64,000 bases of DNA from Thermoproteota archaeon (GCA_029258925.1 JAPDJV010000004.1:21277-85276), one strand, 5' to 3'; positions 18,030 through 27,683 are shown, counted from the first letter of the stretch. Notes: a model not told the origin generated them from the letters alone. Numbers and translations: made by a program.

Positions 18030-19101
18030 TCCACCTTAAGGGCTTAATGTAGTCTCTTCCACCTGCCTCGAAAGATCCAACAACTATCCTATGGTACTCT
18101 TCTCCCCTCCTGATGTCTCTCACATGCTCAAGTTTGCCGTAAACCAGTATTTTCTCTCCTGGAGACGCTAGGTCGCAGTATAGTCCCTCGTAGCTTGTGA
18201 CTTCGACAATATTCCTGCTACTGGGCCCCTCAACAACTTTCACATAGTCTACGAGGTATGTTGCTGGGAGGAATATGGAGTCGGAGCTATCTACAACCCT
18301 TGCAACAGCTTTAACCATCCCTATCCCCCTGAAAACTCTATCTCCATAGTTCTCCGTAACCTCATCCTCCCTCTTAACAGGGTGAACGGAGAACTGTCTT
18401 CCCCTAAATAAGGCCCTATTCCACTTATCCCTACCATATAACATTCTTGCCTCGCTCAATGTGAGGGGATGTATTTTAACAATATTCTCAGCCCACTTCT
18501 CCAGAATACTGCCACTCGCCATTTCGAATCCTGATTTAGGGTCTGAATACAGTTCTAGTAGAGCATCCTTTACCTTCAAGCTCTCCCGTCTACCGTAAAC
18601 TATTAGATCTATGTCGGAGAACTCCACGTTATGTATTTTAAGTAGTATGGAGCCCGAGATCCCCATTGAAGTAGGGGGCACACCCGACTTCTCAGAGAGT
18701 ATTGAAACTATTTCGATAACCTCTTCTTCTAAGAGGTCTGCGGGTGACCTCAATATTTCAGCGAGTCTCTCCTCAGGTCTGTAATGTTTCTTAATCTTAT
18801 TTTTTGGAACCTCGATTAACTTGAACCCCAGTACTCTATCATACGTAATGTAATCTGGGTACATTTTTTCCAAGAACTCCATCACCCTTCCAACGCCTTC
18901 GGCACTGTAGTATGGAAGTATTCTCCCATACAACGTGCCTCTCTTAGACCACTTAACTCTATGTCCGGCATCGTATCCTGGAACATACTTCAAGTAAGCT
19001 ATTACCCTATCCGGTGGATGGATGTTTCCTATGACACAGAACATGAGGCCCTCAAGGGTTTCAAGGAAGTCTCTGTCAGCGAACTCTCTCAAATCAATCA
19101 C
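18016..19101 (-). CDS. Predicted archaeal nucleotidyltransferase, paralog of the convergent neighbour
   Basis: MGISGSILLKIHNVEFSDIDLIVYG and IHPPDRVIAYLKYVPGYDAGHRV, same architecture as 17016-18029. Confidence 0.75.
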   Translation of the reverse strand: MIDLREFADRDFLETLEGLMFCVIGNIHPPDRVIAYLKYVPGYDAGHRVKWSKRGTLYGRILPYYSAEGVGRVMEFLEKMYPDYITYDRVLGFKLIEVPKNKIKKHYRPEERLAEILRSPADLLEEEVIEIVSILSEKSGVPPTSMGISGSILLKIHNVEFSDIDLIVYGRRESLKVKDALLELYSDPKSGFEMASGSILEKWAENIVKIHPLTLSEARMLYGRDKWNRALFRGRQFSVHPVKREDEVTENYGDRVFRGIGMVKAVARVVDSSDSIFLPATYLVDYVKVVEGPSSRNIVEVTSYEGLYCDLASPGEKILVYGKLEHVRDIRRGEEYHRIVVGSFEAGGRDYIKPLRWIKGS

Positions 19102-20548
19102 CTAAAATTCTATCTAAATCACTTAACCCGACTTCGAGCACGCATGTCTTGGCTACTGCTACAGACAAGTTTTCCTCTTTGGGAACACTAGCTCTTCCAC
19201 CTATTTCCAGAGTTGAGAGAGATGCTGCTGCAACGGCTCTCCTAGTTGCTTCAACAACTGTCTTACCATCTAGAACGCCGTGTATTAAGTGTGCTGCGAA
19301 GCAGTCTCCTGCCCCGGTTGGGTCGAGAGGCTTGACTGGCGGTGGCTTAATATGGTGTGCGATATCTTTTTCGACAACCAGCGCTCCCTCCTCGCCCAGC
19401 GTTATTATAATTCTCCTAGCACCCATGTCGAGCAGCTGTGTAGGACTGTCGAAACCCTTGTCTTTGACTATCAGCCACTTATCTTTGTTCAATATTATGG
19501 TTGGAGAATATTTTATGAGATTCATTGTCTGAGCAAACCTCATTCTAAGAGCCTCTATTAGAGGCCTATAGTAGACTTCAACTTCTCCACTAGCAATTCT
19601 CATAGCTCTCTCAGCTACCTCGTTGAAGACTTCTCCAACATACATGGCCTTAGTCGAAGAAACGAGTTTTCTGAGAGTATCCTCCGATATCTCTCCTGGG
19701 AGAGGAGATAGTGTGGAATTCTCTGAGATAAGGCATGTAATAGTGTTTCTTCCCCCCTCCAACCCTATTACAACCTTAACAGTTGCCCCCCACTTATCTA
19801 GAATAACATTGTTCACGTATACGCCTTCCCTAATAAAACTCTCAATACATTTGAGTCCACTGTAATCACAGGCCATTTTCCCTATAAAACAAGTTTTCCT
19901 ACCGAGTCTAGCCAGGTTGACTGCCACATTCGCTCCACTGCCTCCAGGTGCCTCAAGTAATAGTTTTACATGAATTGACCCACTTCTCTCCACGAAGTAG
20001 TCTACTGCCACCGAGCCCAACACTATTACGTCGAATTCTCCGTTCAACTTCCCCGACTCGGCTATGTAAGATTCCATTGCAGACATTATTATCTGTCTTA
20101 TAACCTCCTCTCCAGTAATAGAGAATGTTTCCCTATCAGATATTATCCTCCTAGTTACCTGATCGTATAAGCTCAAAATGGCTCTCTTGAGCTCCATAGC
20201 GCTTAGCTCCGAGGGGGACTTGAATAACATATTGAACCAGACGCCTAAATCAGTTAAAGTATAGTATTTAACGTAAACAGTCTTGGTCCCCGACCTTATT
20301 TTCTCGATACCTTCACTAAGTATTTCGGATTCAACAAGCCTCTTCAAATAATTTATGATAGTCCTATTGGAGTGCCTCCGCAGACTGTTAATTATGTCTT
20401 TTTGGTAAAGCTTTTTTCCTGGCTCGAACAATCTCAAAACTTCCACTATTATGGGGGAGGAGAATATTGTTAGCAATATTTTCCTTCTATCGTAAGGGTC
20501 ACGTGGCAACGGTAGGACTATTGGCCAATACTTTTCCACTTTAAACAC
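19094..20548 (-). CDS. PfkB/ribokinase-family kinase with N-terminal winged-helix-like domain
   Basis: The N-terminal ~110 aa look like a wHTH (FEPGKKLYQKDIINSLRRHSNRTIINYLKRLVESEILSE). C-terminal PfkB motifs: GGSGANVAVNLARLGRKTCFIGK and DPTGAGDCFAAHLIHGVL. Confidence 0.8.
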   Translation of the reverse strand: MFKVEKYWPIVLPLPRDPYDRRKILLTIFSSPIIVEVLRLFEPGKKLYQKDIINSLRRHSNRTIINYLKRLVESEILSEGIEKIRSGTKTVYVKYYTLTDLGVWFNMLFKSPSELSAMELKRAILSLYDQVTRRIISDRETFSITGEEVIRQIIMSAMESYIAESGKLNGEFDVIVLGSVAVDYFVERSGSIHVKLLLEAPGGSGANVAVNLARLGRKTCFIGKMACDYSGLKCIESFIREGVYVNNVILDKWGATVKVVIGLEGGRNTITCLISENSTLSPLPGEISEDTLRKLVSSTKAMYVGEVFNEVAERAMRIASGEVEVYYRPLIEALRMRFAQTMNLIKYSPTIILNKDKWLIVKDKGFDSPTQLLDMGARRIIITLGEEGALVVEKDIAHHIKPPPVKPLDPTGAGDCFAAHLIHGVLDGKTVVEATRRAVAAASLSTLEIGGRASVPKEENLSVAVAKTCVLEVGLSDLDRILGD

Positions 20549-20571
20549 CTTGACTTAGAGCTTGTATAGAA

Positions 20572-21249
20572 TTAAGTAGTCTCATTATTATTGATTTTTC
20601 CCAGAATCCTCATTAAAACAAGCCTAGTTCTGGGATTACAGCCTATTCTGAGAGCTTCCTCCAAGTCCTCGGGGTAATCCAAGTCTACTCTAACAGTATT
20701 CTTAGAGTAAACTCTTACAGCTATGCCTCTCTCAATAGCTTTAGCAAGATTTACCCAGAAACTTCCAACACCGAAAACAGGCTTAATCACGTTTGGCGGC
20801 TTCAAAAGTATTATGTTTGTTCCCCAATCTCTTGCTGGCGATAGAACAATGGCTTTAACATATTTTTCCGCTAGCGAAACTATTTCCTGGAAGTCTTTCG
20901 AGGATGCACAAGGTATGTCTGCTACAGTTATAATAATGCTTTCAGCACTAGGATATGTTTTCTCAATATAATCTATTGCCTTCCTAATAGCCTCAACTCT
21001 CCCGACGCCCTCGTCGAGCAACACATCACACTTACTCCACTTAGAATAGTACTCTCCGATCCTTGTGGAAGGAGTCACAATTATTACTCTATCGACGATT
21101 TTCGAAAGTTCTTCAACGACGTCCTCGAACATTGCTCTAACTAACTCGGCCCTCTCCCTTAATCCGACCCTCCTAGCCAGCCTCTTCTTAGATTTCTCGA
21201 AGTCCTTGACAGTAACTATACCTATTAATCCAGTATTCAAAGGTCTCAC
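20572..21249 (-). CDS. cofC: 2-phospho-L-lactate guanylyltransferase (F420 biosynthesis)
   Basis: CofC-like VTVKDFEKSKKRLAR...L...RAMFEDVVEEL...VTPS...DEGVGRVEAIRKAIDYI...VADIPCAS...VFGVGSF...VRVDLDYPEDLEEAL. Confidence 0.82.
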   Translation of the reverse strand: MRPLNTGLIGIVTVKDFEKSKKRLARRVGLRERAELVRAMFEDVVEELSKIVDRVIIVTPSTRIGEYYSKWSKCDVLLDEGVGRVEAIRKAIDYIEKTYPSAESIIITVADIPCASSKDFQEIVSLAEKYVKAIVLSPARDWGTNIILLKPPNVIKPVFGVGSFWVNLAKAIERGIAVRVYSKNTVRVDLDYPEDLEEALRIGCNPRTRLVLMRILGKINNNETT

Positions 21250-21353
21250 TCCTATGAGGAAATCAGTTAGTTGGCGCTTAAGTATTATTGGGTCATTTTG
21301 ACTCTTATAGTATATTAAAAGTTAGCTTATTGTTACAGGTGCGCGATTTGTAT

Positions 21354-22601
21354 ATGATCCAGGGCTGGGAGAAGAAGGTTATTAGAGGGGATATTCAGAA
21401 GTTTAATGTGCCGTCGGGATGGCCGTTTGAACCAGGAGACTACAAGGTTGGAAACCCTTATCATCCAGCTGCTGTCGTGGTACCGTTGGGTTCGCCCAGA
21501 CTGGAGTCTAAGGCTCTTGAATACGGTTGTGCCATAGTTGGAAGATGTAGGACAGCTAACATAGGTATAGAGAAGCTTGTGTGCAATGTTGTGTCAAACC
21601 CTAATATAAGGTGGCTCGTGGTAGTAGGCCCGGAATCCGAGGGGCACCTCAGCGGGCAGGCAATAATCTCTCTTATTGAGAGAGGTGTTCACCCGGATAC
21701 GAAGAAGATAATTGGAGCGAAGGGTCCTTCCGCTAGAATACCTAACATACCGATTGAAATTGTCGAGAGGTTTAGGAGGCAGGTTAGAGTAGTGGACATG
21801 CTGGGTGTTCTAGACGAAGATCTCTTGAAGGCTGTTTTAAGGGGGGTTGTTCAGGAGCCCTGGAATAAGGTTGAAGTAAAGGTTAAGGGTAAAAAGTATG
21901 TCCTGTACGATCCGGGAGCATACTTAGATGAGCCTCCAATAATAGTCTCACTGGAGAAACTTTTCTCAGTTAAGGGTGTGAGAGTAGAGTCGACGTCATA
22001 TACTCAGACAACTATAATTGCCAGAAGCATAGGGGAAGCATACCCGTACATAGTTTGGCTATTGGATCACGGCTCATTTGTTGAATACGTTGACGAAAGG
22101 GGCTCCAGGGTAAGAGAACTTCTCAACATACTAATACATGTGAGGAAGCCTCTGGCCGAACCAATGGTTCCCAGAGAATACAATATCTTGTCAAGAAGCG
22201 AGCTGGAAGAATACGCTAAAACGTATCTGAATCCAAGTAGGAGGGGCTTCGAGTACACTTATGGTGAGAGAATAGTGGCGTATCCTACTAGAGTAAACCA
22301 GCTAGAATACGTTGTCAAAAAGCTCTCAAACAACTACAATACTAGGAGAGCAGTTATTGTGACCTGGTATCCTCCTAAAGACACCGTGGTAGATGAAGTA
22401 CCGTGTTTAACCACAATAATGTTCAATTGCAGGAATGGAGTACTACACGAAACAGCTGTTTTAAGGAGCAACGACATGATCAGAGCTTGGCCTGCAAACG
22501 CGTACGCCCTAGCGAAGCTCCTGAAATACGTGTCCCTAAAAATAGGTGTTGAACCGGGAACCCTCACCACTCTAAGTATAAGTGGCCACAAGTATCTCTA
22601 A
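21354..22601 (+). CDS. Fusion protein: MtrA-like (tetrahydromethanopterin S-methyltransferase subunit A) domain plus C-terminal thymidylate-synthase-like domain
   Basis: N-term: SGWPFEPGDYKVGNPYHPAAVVVPLGS...IVGRCRTANIGIEKLVCNVVSNPNIRWLVVVGPESEGHLSGQAIISLIERGV...KIIGAKGPSARIPNIPIEIVERFRRQVRVVDM (MtrA). C-term: HVRKPLAEPMVP...FEYTYGERI...RRAVIVTWYPPKD...VPCLTTIMFNCRNGVLHETAVLRSNDMIRAWPANAYALAKLL...SGHKY (ThyA-like). The track ORF begins at 21288, but ATG 21354 is the better start. Confidence 0.85.
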   Translation: MIQGWEKKVIRGDIQKFNVPSGWPFEPGDYKVGNPYHPAAVVVPLGSPRLESKALEYGCAIVGRCRTANIGIEKLVCNVVSNPNIRWLVVVGPESEGHLSGQAIISLIERGVHPDTKKIIGAKGPSARIPNIPIEIVERFRRQVRVVDMLGVLDEDLLKAVLRGVVQEPWNKVEVKVKGKKYVLYDPGAYLDEPPIIVSLEKLFSVKGVRVESTSYTQTTIIARSIGEAYPYIVWLLDHGSFVEYVDERGSRVRELLNILIHVRKPLAEPMVPREYNILSRSELEEYAKTYLNPSRRGFEYTYGERIVAYPTRVNQLEYVVKKLSNNYNTRRAVIVTWYPPKDTVVDEVPCLTTIMFNCRNGVLHETAVLRSNDMIRAWPANAYALAKLLKYVSLKIGVEPGTLTTLSISGHKYL

Positions 22602-22896
22602 TGCAGACCTGTGATTCGATGGGAACCACAGCTTATTTTAATAAATTCAAGTACGCTGAAACACCATGATCTAGGAGCACGAATGTGCCCATTGCGAAAC
22701 ATTTTCATCAAGTAATACTCTAACTAAGGAGAACTTGTTGAGAGAGCAATCAACCCATATCTGCCATAACCGGGACTTCTTGTTGAAACTTCTAGAAGTC
22801 CAGATCCCTTAGCTTTAACATGTTTCAACTATGTGCAGCTTTTGCAGAAACACAGCTAGATTAAGAACAATGACTTGAAGACTTCAATTATCTCCG

Positions 22897-23406
22897 TTAT
22901 AATACTTTTGCCTTTCTAAGAGCCTCTGCAATTATCGATGCTAGGATGGCGTTCGACACTATGCTTAGTGTGACAGCTGGAAAAGATATGGCAATCCAGA
23001 ACTCGACGAAGCCTGTTAACCCTTTACCAGTGTATACGGCTAGAACCAGAGCTATCGGAGTTGAAGTCGTGAAGTATCTGAGGCATTGTCCAACTATTAT
23101 TGCTATTCCAGGCCTCATCTTCTTCAACAGCAAACATGTGATAACCCCCATGATCCCATCACCCAGTCCAGCGGGCATCTCTATTATTGCTTGCCCTGTC
23201 CAAATACTTGCTCCAACACCTTTAATGACTCCCACCAAGAATACTAGGGGTGGAGGTAGCAGTATAGATGACACACTTATGGCTGTGCTCCCCAGATTAG
23301 GGTTTCCCAGAACCATTGGAACTCTTATGAAAGTCAGAGTTATTGCTAGAGCAGAGAAAAGTCCCGCTGCCGAAAGCATTCTAGTTAAATTCTTCAATTC
23401 TAACAC
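22897..23406 (-). CDS. Multi-pass membrane protein, ECF-transporter S-component-like
   Basis: ~5 hydrophobic segments; ALAITLTFIRVPMVLGNPNLGSTAISVSSILLPPPLVFLVGVIKGVGASIW resembles an S-component. Confidence 0.55.
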   Translation of the reverse strand: MLELKNLTRMLSAAGLFSALAITLTFIRVPMVLGNPNLGSTAISVSSILLPPPLVFLVGVIKGVGASIWTGQAIIEMPAGLGDGIMGVITCLLLKKMRPGIAIIVGQCLRYFTTSTPIALVLAVYTGKGLTGFVEFWIAISFPAVTLSIVSNAILASIIAEALRKAKVL

Positions 23407-23496
23407 CTTAAATCATAATTGGGGAAGTTAAGATTTTAAATTTTTGAAATAAAAGCTTAAAGCATCGTATTTGAACCAAGAATTTAGGGAAGTAGA

Positions 23497-24006
23497 GTGA
23501 AAATGAGTGAACTCAGGGAGATCCAGAGAAAGCTTGTTGACTTGGGTGTACCATTGGAGAAAGCGATTAGAGCTGTAATGTTGTCTCAACACGTTAAAAT
23601 AATTGCTTTAAGAACGGTCAACGACAAGGTTAGGGGGGCAACAATTCTGGTTCCTAGTCAGAGGATAGTTTTCAGAGGAGAAAGAGCTTCTAAAATAGCA
23701 GCACGCATGGCTCTGAACTCCTATTTGAAACCGGTATCAATAGCTCCAGTAATAGTTGTTGGGTCAAGAGGTTTACCAGTATGGGAGGCAATACACAAGG
23801 TTGAGATAGGTTTCTACGGGGGGTACTGTACTTGCCCAGACGCTGTTTTTAGGCAGAACAGAGCGTGTATCCACATTCTAGCCGCGGCAGTTAAGCTCGA
23901 AGTTGAAGGGATTCTTAGAATAGAAGACATGATGTGGCTTATAGAAGAAATAAAGAAAACATATGGGGAATATGTGGAGAGTGGGGAGAGCGAGGCCGGA
24001 GGATAG
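23497..24006 (+). CDS. SWIM-type zinc-finger protein
   Basis: YCTCPDAVFRQNRACIHILAAAVKL matches CxCx(n)CxH. Confidence 0.75.
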   Translation: MKMSELREIQRKLVDLGVPLEKAIRAVMLSQHVKIIALRTVNDKVRGATILVPSQRIVFRGERASKIAARMALNSYLKPVSIAPVIVVGSRGLPVWEAIHKVEIGFYGGYCTCPDAVFRQNRACIHILAAAVKLEVEGILRIEDMMWLIEEIKKTYGEYVESGESEAGG

Positions 24007-24100
24007 TTTCTTACAGATTCAGGTAATCTTTCGAAAATTCCTTTTAACAATACACTAGCATTCTACACTTACCAGTTTAGTCTAGTACTCTTAGTTGTTG

Positions 24101-25366
24101 TTACTCTTCCTTGCACCTTACACTTGGGGGTGTCCTACATATAATGGACGTTACTAGAGACGACCATAGGAGTCCTCCTAGAATAACTATTAAGGCTATC
24201 GTTGGATATATTTCCGCTCTTGGAAGACCGTATATTGCTGGAAGGAAGCTTACGACAGCTGTTGCAAGACCCTTAGGGCTAATATTCTTCAAAATTTCAC
24301 TTTCAAGTGATCCAAGCTTCAAGGCTCTGCTTACGAGATCTCCTGAAAACCACCTTACTGCTTGAAGTGTGAATAGTAAGCCTGTGCTGAACAAGCATAG
24401 ATACGGGCTTAAGTACACTGCTAGGCCTAGGAATACGAAGAAGAAAGATCTTATGAGGAAAGCTATCTCGCCGTGGAATTCTATGAGCTTCTCCTTGTTT
24501 ATGTTGAGCGGCTTCTCGAGGTTAAGCATTTTGCTTACTGAAACAGAGTTGCCTAGCACTAGTCCATAGATTAATGCAGATATTACTCCAGCACCTGTCC
24601 CCCCAAACGCCTCTGCTATAATATATGTTGCAAACAGGTTTGCAACTGTCAGAAGGTAATCATATCTAGCTTCTCTTATCTTATTCAATATGAACAACCA
24701 TATTAGCCCCATTACGAAGCCCATTAGGAACCCTGTGCTAACAGTTGTTAGAAGAGATCTGGTTTGAAGCCATGAAGCTTTTCCCCCCATAACCATGAAG
24801 TTCACTATCATTATAGACGTAATAATGCATATTGGGTCGGTTAGCACAGACTCCAATATTAGAACATCCTTTATTTCTCCAAGCTCAAAACCCTTCTTCT
24901 CTAATCTACCAAGAATCCCTGCTAGGGGGACGACACTTATCCCAGCTGCCATGGACGATAGGAGGAGTGCCTCCAGCGAGCTTAGAGCACCCAAATCCCC
25001 CATAATACCCAGTCTTGAAACATGGTATGCGTAAAGGCTTCCAAATAGGAGAGACAGCATGAAGGTTAGCAGAGCCAGACTTATGCTCTTAGGCATCTCA
25101 TGTATGAACTTGTATAAGTCTATGTTTAACCCTGCGTCAAACAATATTATTGCTATAGCAATGCAGGTCATCATCGGAGTTAGTCTCATGAAAATATCAT
25201 GTGGGTAAAAGCCTAAAACAGGCCCTATAACCACGCCTAGGAGCAGGAGCCATAGGACATCGGGTATACCTGTTTTCTCCTGCAAAGCGTGTCCAACGCT
25301 ACCAACGATGATAGTGAAGCTAACTAAACTTAATATGCTCAGCGGATCTATCATATCCATCATCAA
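24101..25366 (-). CDS. Cation:proton antiporter (CPA family)
   Basis: ~12 hydrophobic segments; LLLGVVIGPVLG, IILFDAGLNIDL, LESVLTDPICIITS, PKGLATAVVSFLP. Confidence 0.85.
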   Translation of the reverse strand: MMMDMIDPLSILSLVSFTIIVGSVGHALQEKTGIPDVLWLLLLGVVIGPVLGFYPHDIFMRLTPMMTCIAIAIILFDAGLNIDLYKFIHEMPKSISLALLTFMLSLLFGSLYAYHVSRLGIMGDLGALSSLEALLLSSMAAGISVVPLAGILGRLEKKGFELGEIKDVLILESVLTDPICIITSIMIVNFMVMGGKASWLQTRSLLTTVSTGFLMGFVMGLIWLFILNKIREARYDYLLTVANLFATYIIAEAFGGTGAGVISALIYGLVLGNSVSVSKMLNLEKPLNINKEKLIEFHGEIAFLIRSFFFVFLGLAVYLSPYLCLFSTGLLFTLQAVRWFSGDLVSRALKLGSLESEILKNISPKGLATAVVSFLPAIYGLPRAEIYPTIALIVILGGLLWSSLVTSIICRTPPSVRCKEE

Positions 25367-25652
25367 CGTCTTTAAGTTTCATAGGAAAAGTTGAGTATAT
25401 AAAATATTCCACTTTAAGACTTAGGGAAAGACAATTATTATACGAGGATTTTGATTTTAAGAACCCGTACGGCTTAACTCAGCATTATATCCTAAACCCG
25501 GCTAATGGAATTATTGGTTCAACTGTTCGAGGCTGCATGTTGCTCGAATAAATAACTTTGGTATTAGTGAACGATACATTTCACCCTTAAATACTCCTAA
25601 CTAAAATAGTTCTGTGAAGCCAGAATCTCTCTTATTGGCTGGAATAATATCT

Positions 25653-25934
25653 ATGGTGATTCATGTGGTGTATATCGAAATAATAGGTTATGAAGGCGAG
25701 GAGGAGTTCGACGAGGCTAAACGGGTTGTCGTTGAAGCTGTTAACAGGCTTTCGCTAGAAGACGTTTTAATAATGGAGTATTCTCCAGACAGCTTTGAGG
25801 CTACAAGCAAGTACGGTATACTTCTCTCTCCAACGATATGTATTGATGGAACAGCAATGTTCATTGGAAGAGTTCCAAGTCTAAGCGAGGTAATTGATGC
25901 ATTAATTAGGTCTACCATGATGCCATATGTCTAA
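25653..25934 (+). CDS. Small thioredoxin-fold-like protein
   Basis: VIHVVYIEIIG...VVVEAVNRL...VLIMEYSPDSFEATSKYGILLSPTICIDGTAMFIGRVPSLSEV. cis-Pro-like 'SPTICIDG', no CxxC. The track ORF begins at 25614; the internal ATG is a better start. Confidence 0.55.
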   Translation: MVIHVVYIEIIGYEGEEEFDEAKRVVVEAVNRLSLEDVLIMEYSPDSFEATSKYGILLSPTICIDGTAMFIGRVPSLSEVIDALIRSTMMPYV

Positions 25935-25940
25935 CTACAA

Positions 25941-26825
25941 CTATGTTCCAAGAGCTTCCCGTATCCTATTAATTAGAGAATCATGATCATCTAGTCCAAC
26001 TGTGAATCTATGGAGTTTTGGTATTGGTGGAAGCCTCCTCTTATGCTCGCTTCTGAGAATCATTCTGAGGATAGTCTTACATTTGTCAACCGGTACTTTC
26101 GAAATCCTACACGCAGTCTCCAAATCAAAACCTTTATCGACAAACAAGTACATGAACCTGTCGGCTTCATCATAAGTGAATCCAAGCTCCCTCTCAGCAA
26201 GCTGCCCCCTCCAAAGCCTCGGACTACTAGGTTTCAATGCTATTTTCTCCGGGATACCTAAGTATAATGCGATTCTCCTAACCTGCGTCTTGTAGAGGTC
26301 TCCTATTGGCAGGAAATCTACTCCCCCATCACCGTACTTGGTGTAGTATCCCAGTAGGATCTCGGATTTATCTCCTGTACCGCAGACAACTCCCCTCATA
26401 ATGTTTGCATGGTAATATAGTATGGTCATCCTTATTCTAGCAAGCATATTCCCCCAGGCAATCCTATCTCCTCCATTCTCCCCGAGCATGCTCTTGAATG
26501 ATTCAAAAATGTTCTTAACATCTATTAAACGGTATTCAACTCCAAGCCTCTTAGCTAAACCTACCGCGTCTTCAACATCTCCTTTAGGAGTTATTTCGGA
26601 ATGGGGTAATATGAGAGCGTAGACCATTTCCGGTCCAACAGCTCTAGAAAGCAATGCTAGTGTTGTAGATGAATCCACTCCACCGCTTAAACCAACAATT
26701 ACCCTCTTAACTCCAGCACTCTCAACAAATTCTCTTATGAAGCTAACAACTTTCTCAACAACACGGTCAAGTTTCGGAGTATAGAGTTCCAACAAAAGAT
26801 TTGTGGACTCATTCAAGTACACCAC
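25941..26825 (-). CDS. nadE: NAD+ synthase (ammonia-dependent)
   Basis: IVGLSGGVDSSTTLALLSRAVG; CGTGDKSEILLGYYTKYGDGGVDFLPIGDLYKTQVRRIALYLGIPEKI; KPSSPRLWRGQLAERELGFTYDEADR. Confidence 0.93.
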   Translation of the reverse strand: MVYLNESTNLLLELYTPKLDRVVEKVVSFIREFVESAGVKRVIVGLSGGVDSSTTLALLSRAVGPEMVYALILPHSEITPKGDVEDAVGLAKRLGVEYRLIDVKNIFESFKSMLGENGGDRIAWGNMLARIRMTILYYHANIMRGVVCGTGDKSEILLGYYTKYGDGGVDFLPIGDLYKTQVRRIALYLGIPEKIALKPSSPRLWRGQLAERELGFTYDEADRFMYLFVDKGFDLETACRISKVPVDKCKTILRMILRSEHKRRLPPIPKLHRFTVGLDDHDSLINRIREALGT

Positions 26826-26886
26826 CTAAAGTAAAGATCGTACCAAATACTTATTTGTTGAGCTATTATATGTTAGTTACCTGGTA

Positions 26887-27039
26887 TTATCCGTCAATAA
26901 TTATGTGATGGAGTTTCTCAGCCATATACATCCTGAATGTTGTACTCATGCCCTCTATGGCAAGAATTTTGTCTACAGCATCATCACTCATATTTTCTAG
27001 ATTACTCCTTAATTCGGTTCCAAGGACCTCACCTTTCAC
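26887..27039 (-). CDS. Possible small ORF (50 aa, GTG start)
   Basis: VKGEVLGTELRSNLENMSDDAVDKILAIEGMSTTFRMYMAEKLHHIIIDG*, protein-like composition in an otherwise empty intergenic gap; shorter than the ORF-track cutoff. Confidence 0.3.
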   Translation of the reverse strand: MKGEVLGTELRSNLENMSDDAVDKILAIEGMSTTFRMYMAEKLHHIIIDG

Positions 27040-27137
27040 TTTAATATTGAATTGTACACTTATTAAAGTAATCCGTTTGACTATGTGAAAAATGTTTTAG
27101 CTCAAATTAATTGAATAGAACACTGTTCTAAAGGTTC

Positions 27138-27683
27138 TCAGTAGATTTCGTAGCTTGTTGTAGTAGTGTAGTGTGGTCCCCCCAAATGCATTATCGGCTT
27201 GAAGACCTTTGCGTCGAAAACGTCCACCCCTACGAAGAACTCTTTTTTAACAGCTGAACCGACTATTCTACCAATGAACAACGTGTGGTCCCCTGTTCTA
27301 ATAGAGTTTTCAACTTCGCATTCAAGCCATGCAACACAATCTTCTATTAGAGGCAGACCTAGCCTCGAACCTCTCCTGATTTTCAGGCCAGAAATCTTTA
27401 GCTTGTCTTTGTCTCTACCTGAAACAATCCCAAAAAACCTCACTTTCTCAAAAAGCTTTATATCCGGCACGTTCACCGCGAACATCTTTGTCTCTGAGAT
27501 AAGTTTGTGAGTGTATCTCTCGGGGGATATTGAGACTGCTATTAGGGGCGGGTTGTGCGAAACCGGCATTGCCCATGCAGCGGTCATAGCATTACATTTG
27601 CCGTCAGCTCCACAAGCAGTTATTATCACTGTTAGCTTTGGGTGAAGTAATCTTATGGGGTTTGAAGGCTCGACCAAGCTCAT
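27138..27683 (-). CDS. Flavin reductase / flavoredoxin-like FMN-binding protein
   Basis: HPKLTVIITACGADGKCNAMTAAWAMPVSHNPPLIAVSISPERYTHKLI; SIRTGDHTLFIGRIVG. Confidence 0.82.
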   Translation of the reverse strand: MSLVEPSNPIRLLHPKLTVIITACGADGKCNAMTAAWAMPVSHNPPLIAVSISPERYTHKLISETKMFAVNVPDIKLFEKVRFFGIVSGRDKDKLKISGLKIRRGSRLGLPLIEDCVAWLECEVENSIRTGDHTLFIGRIVGSAVKKEFFVGVDVFDAKVFKPIMHLGGPHYTTTTSYEIY

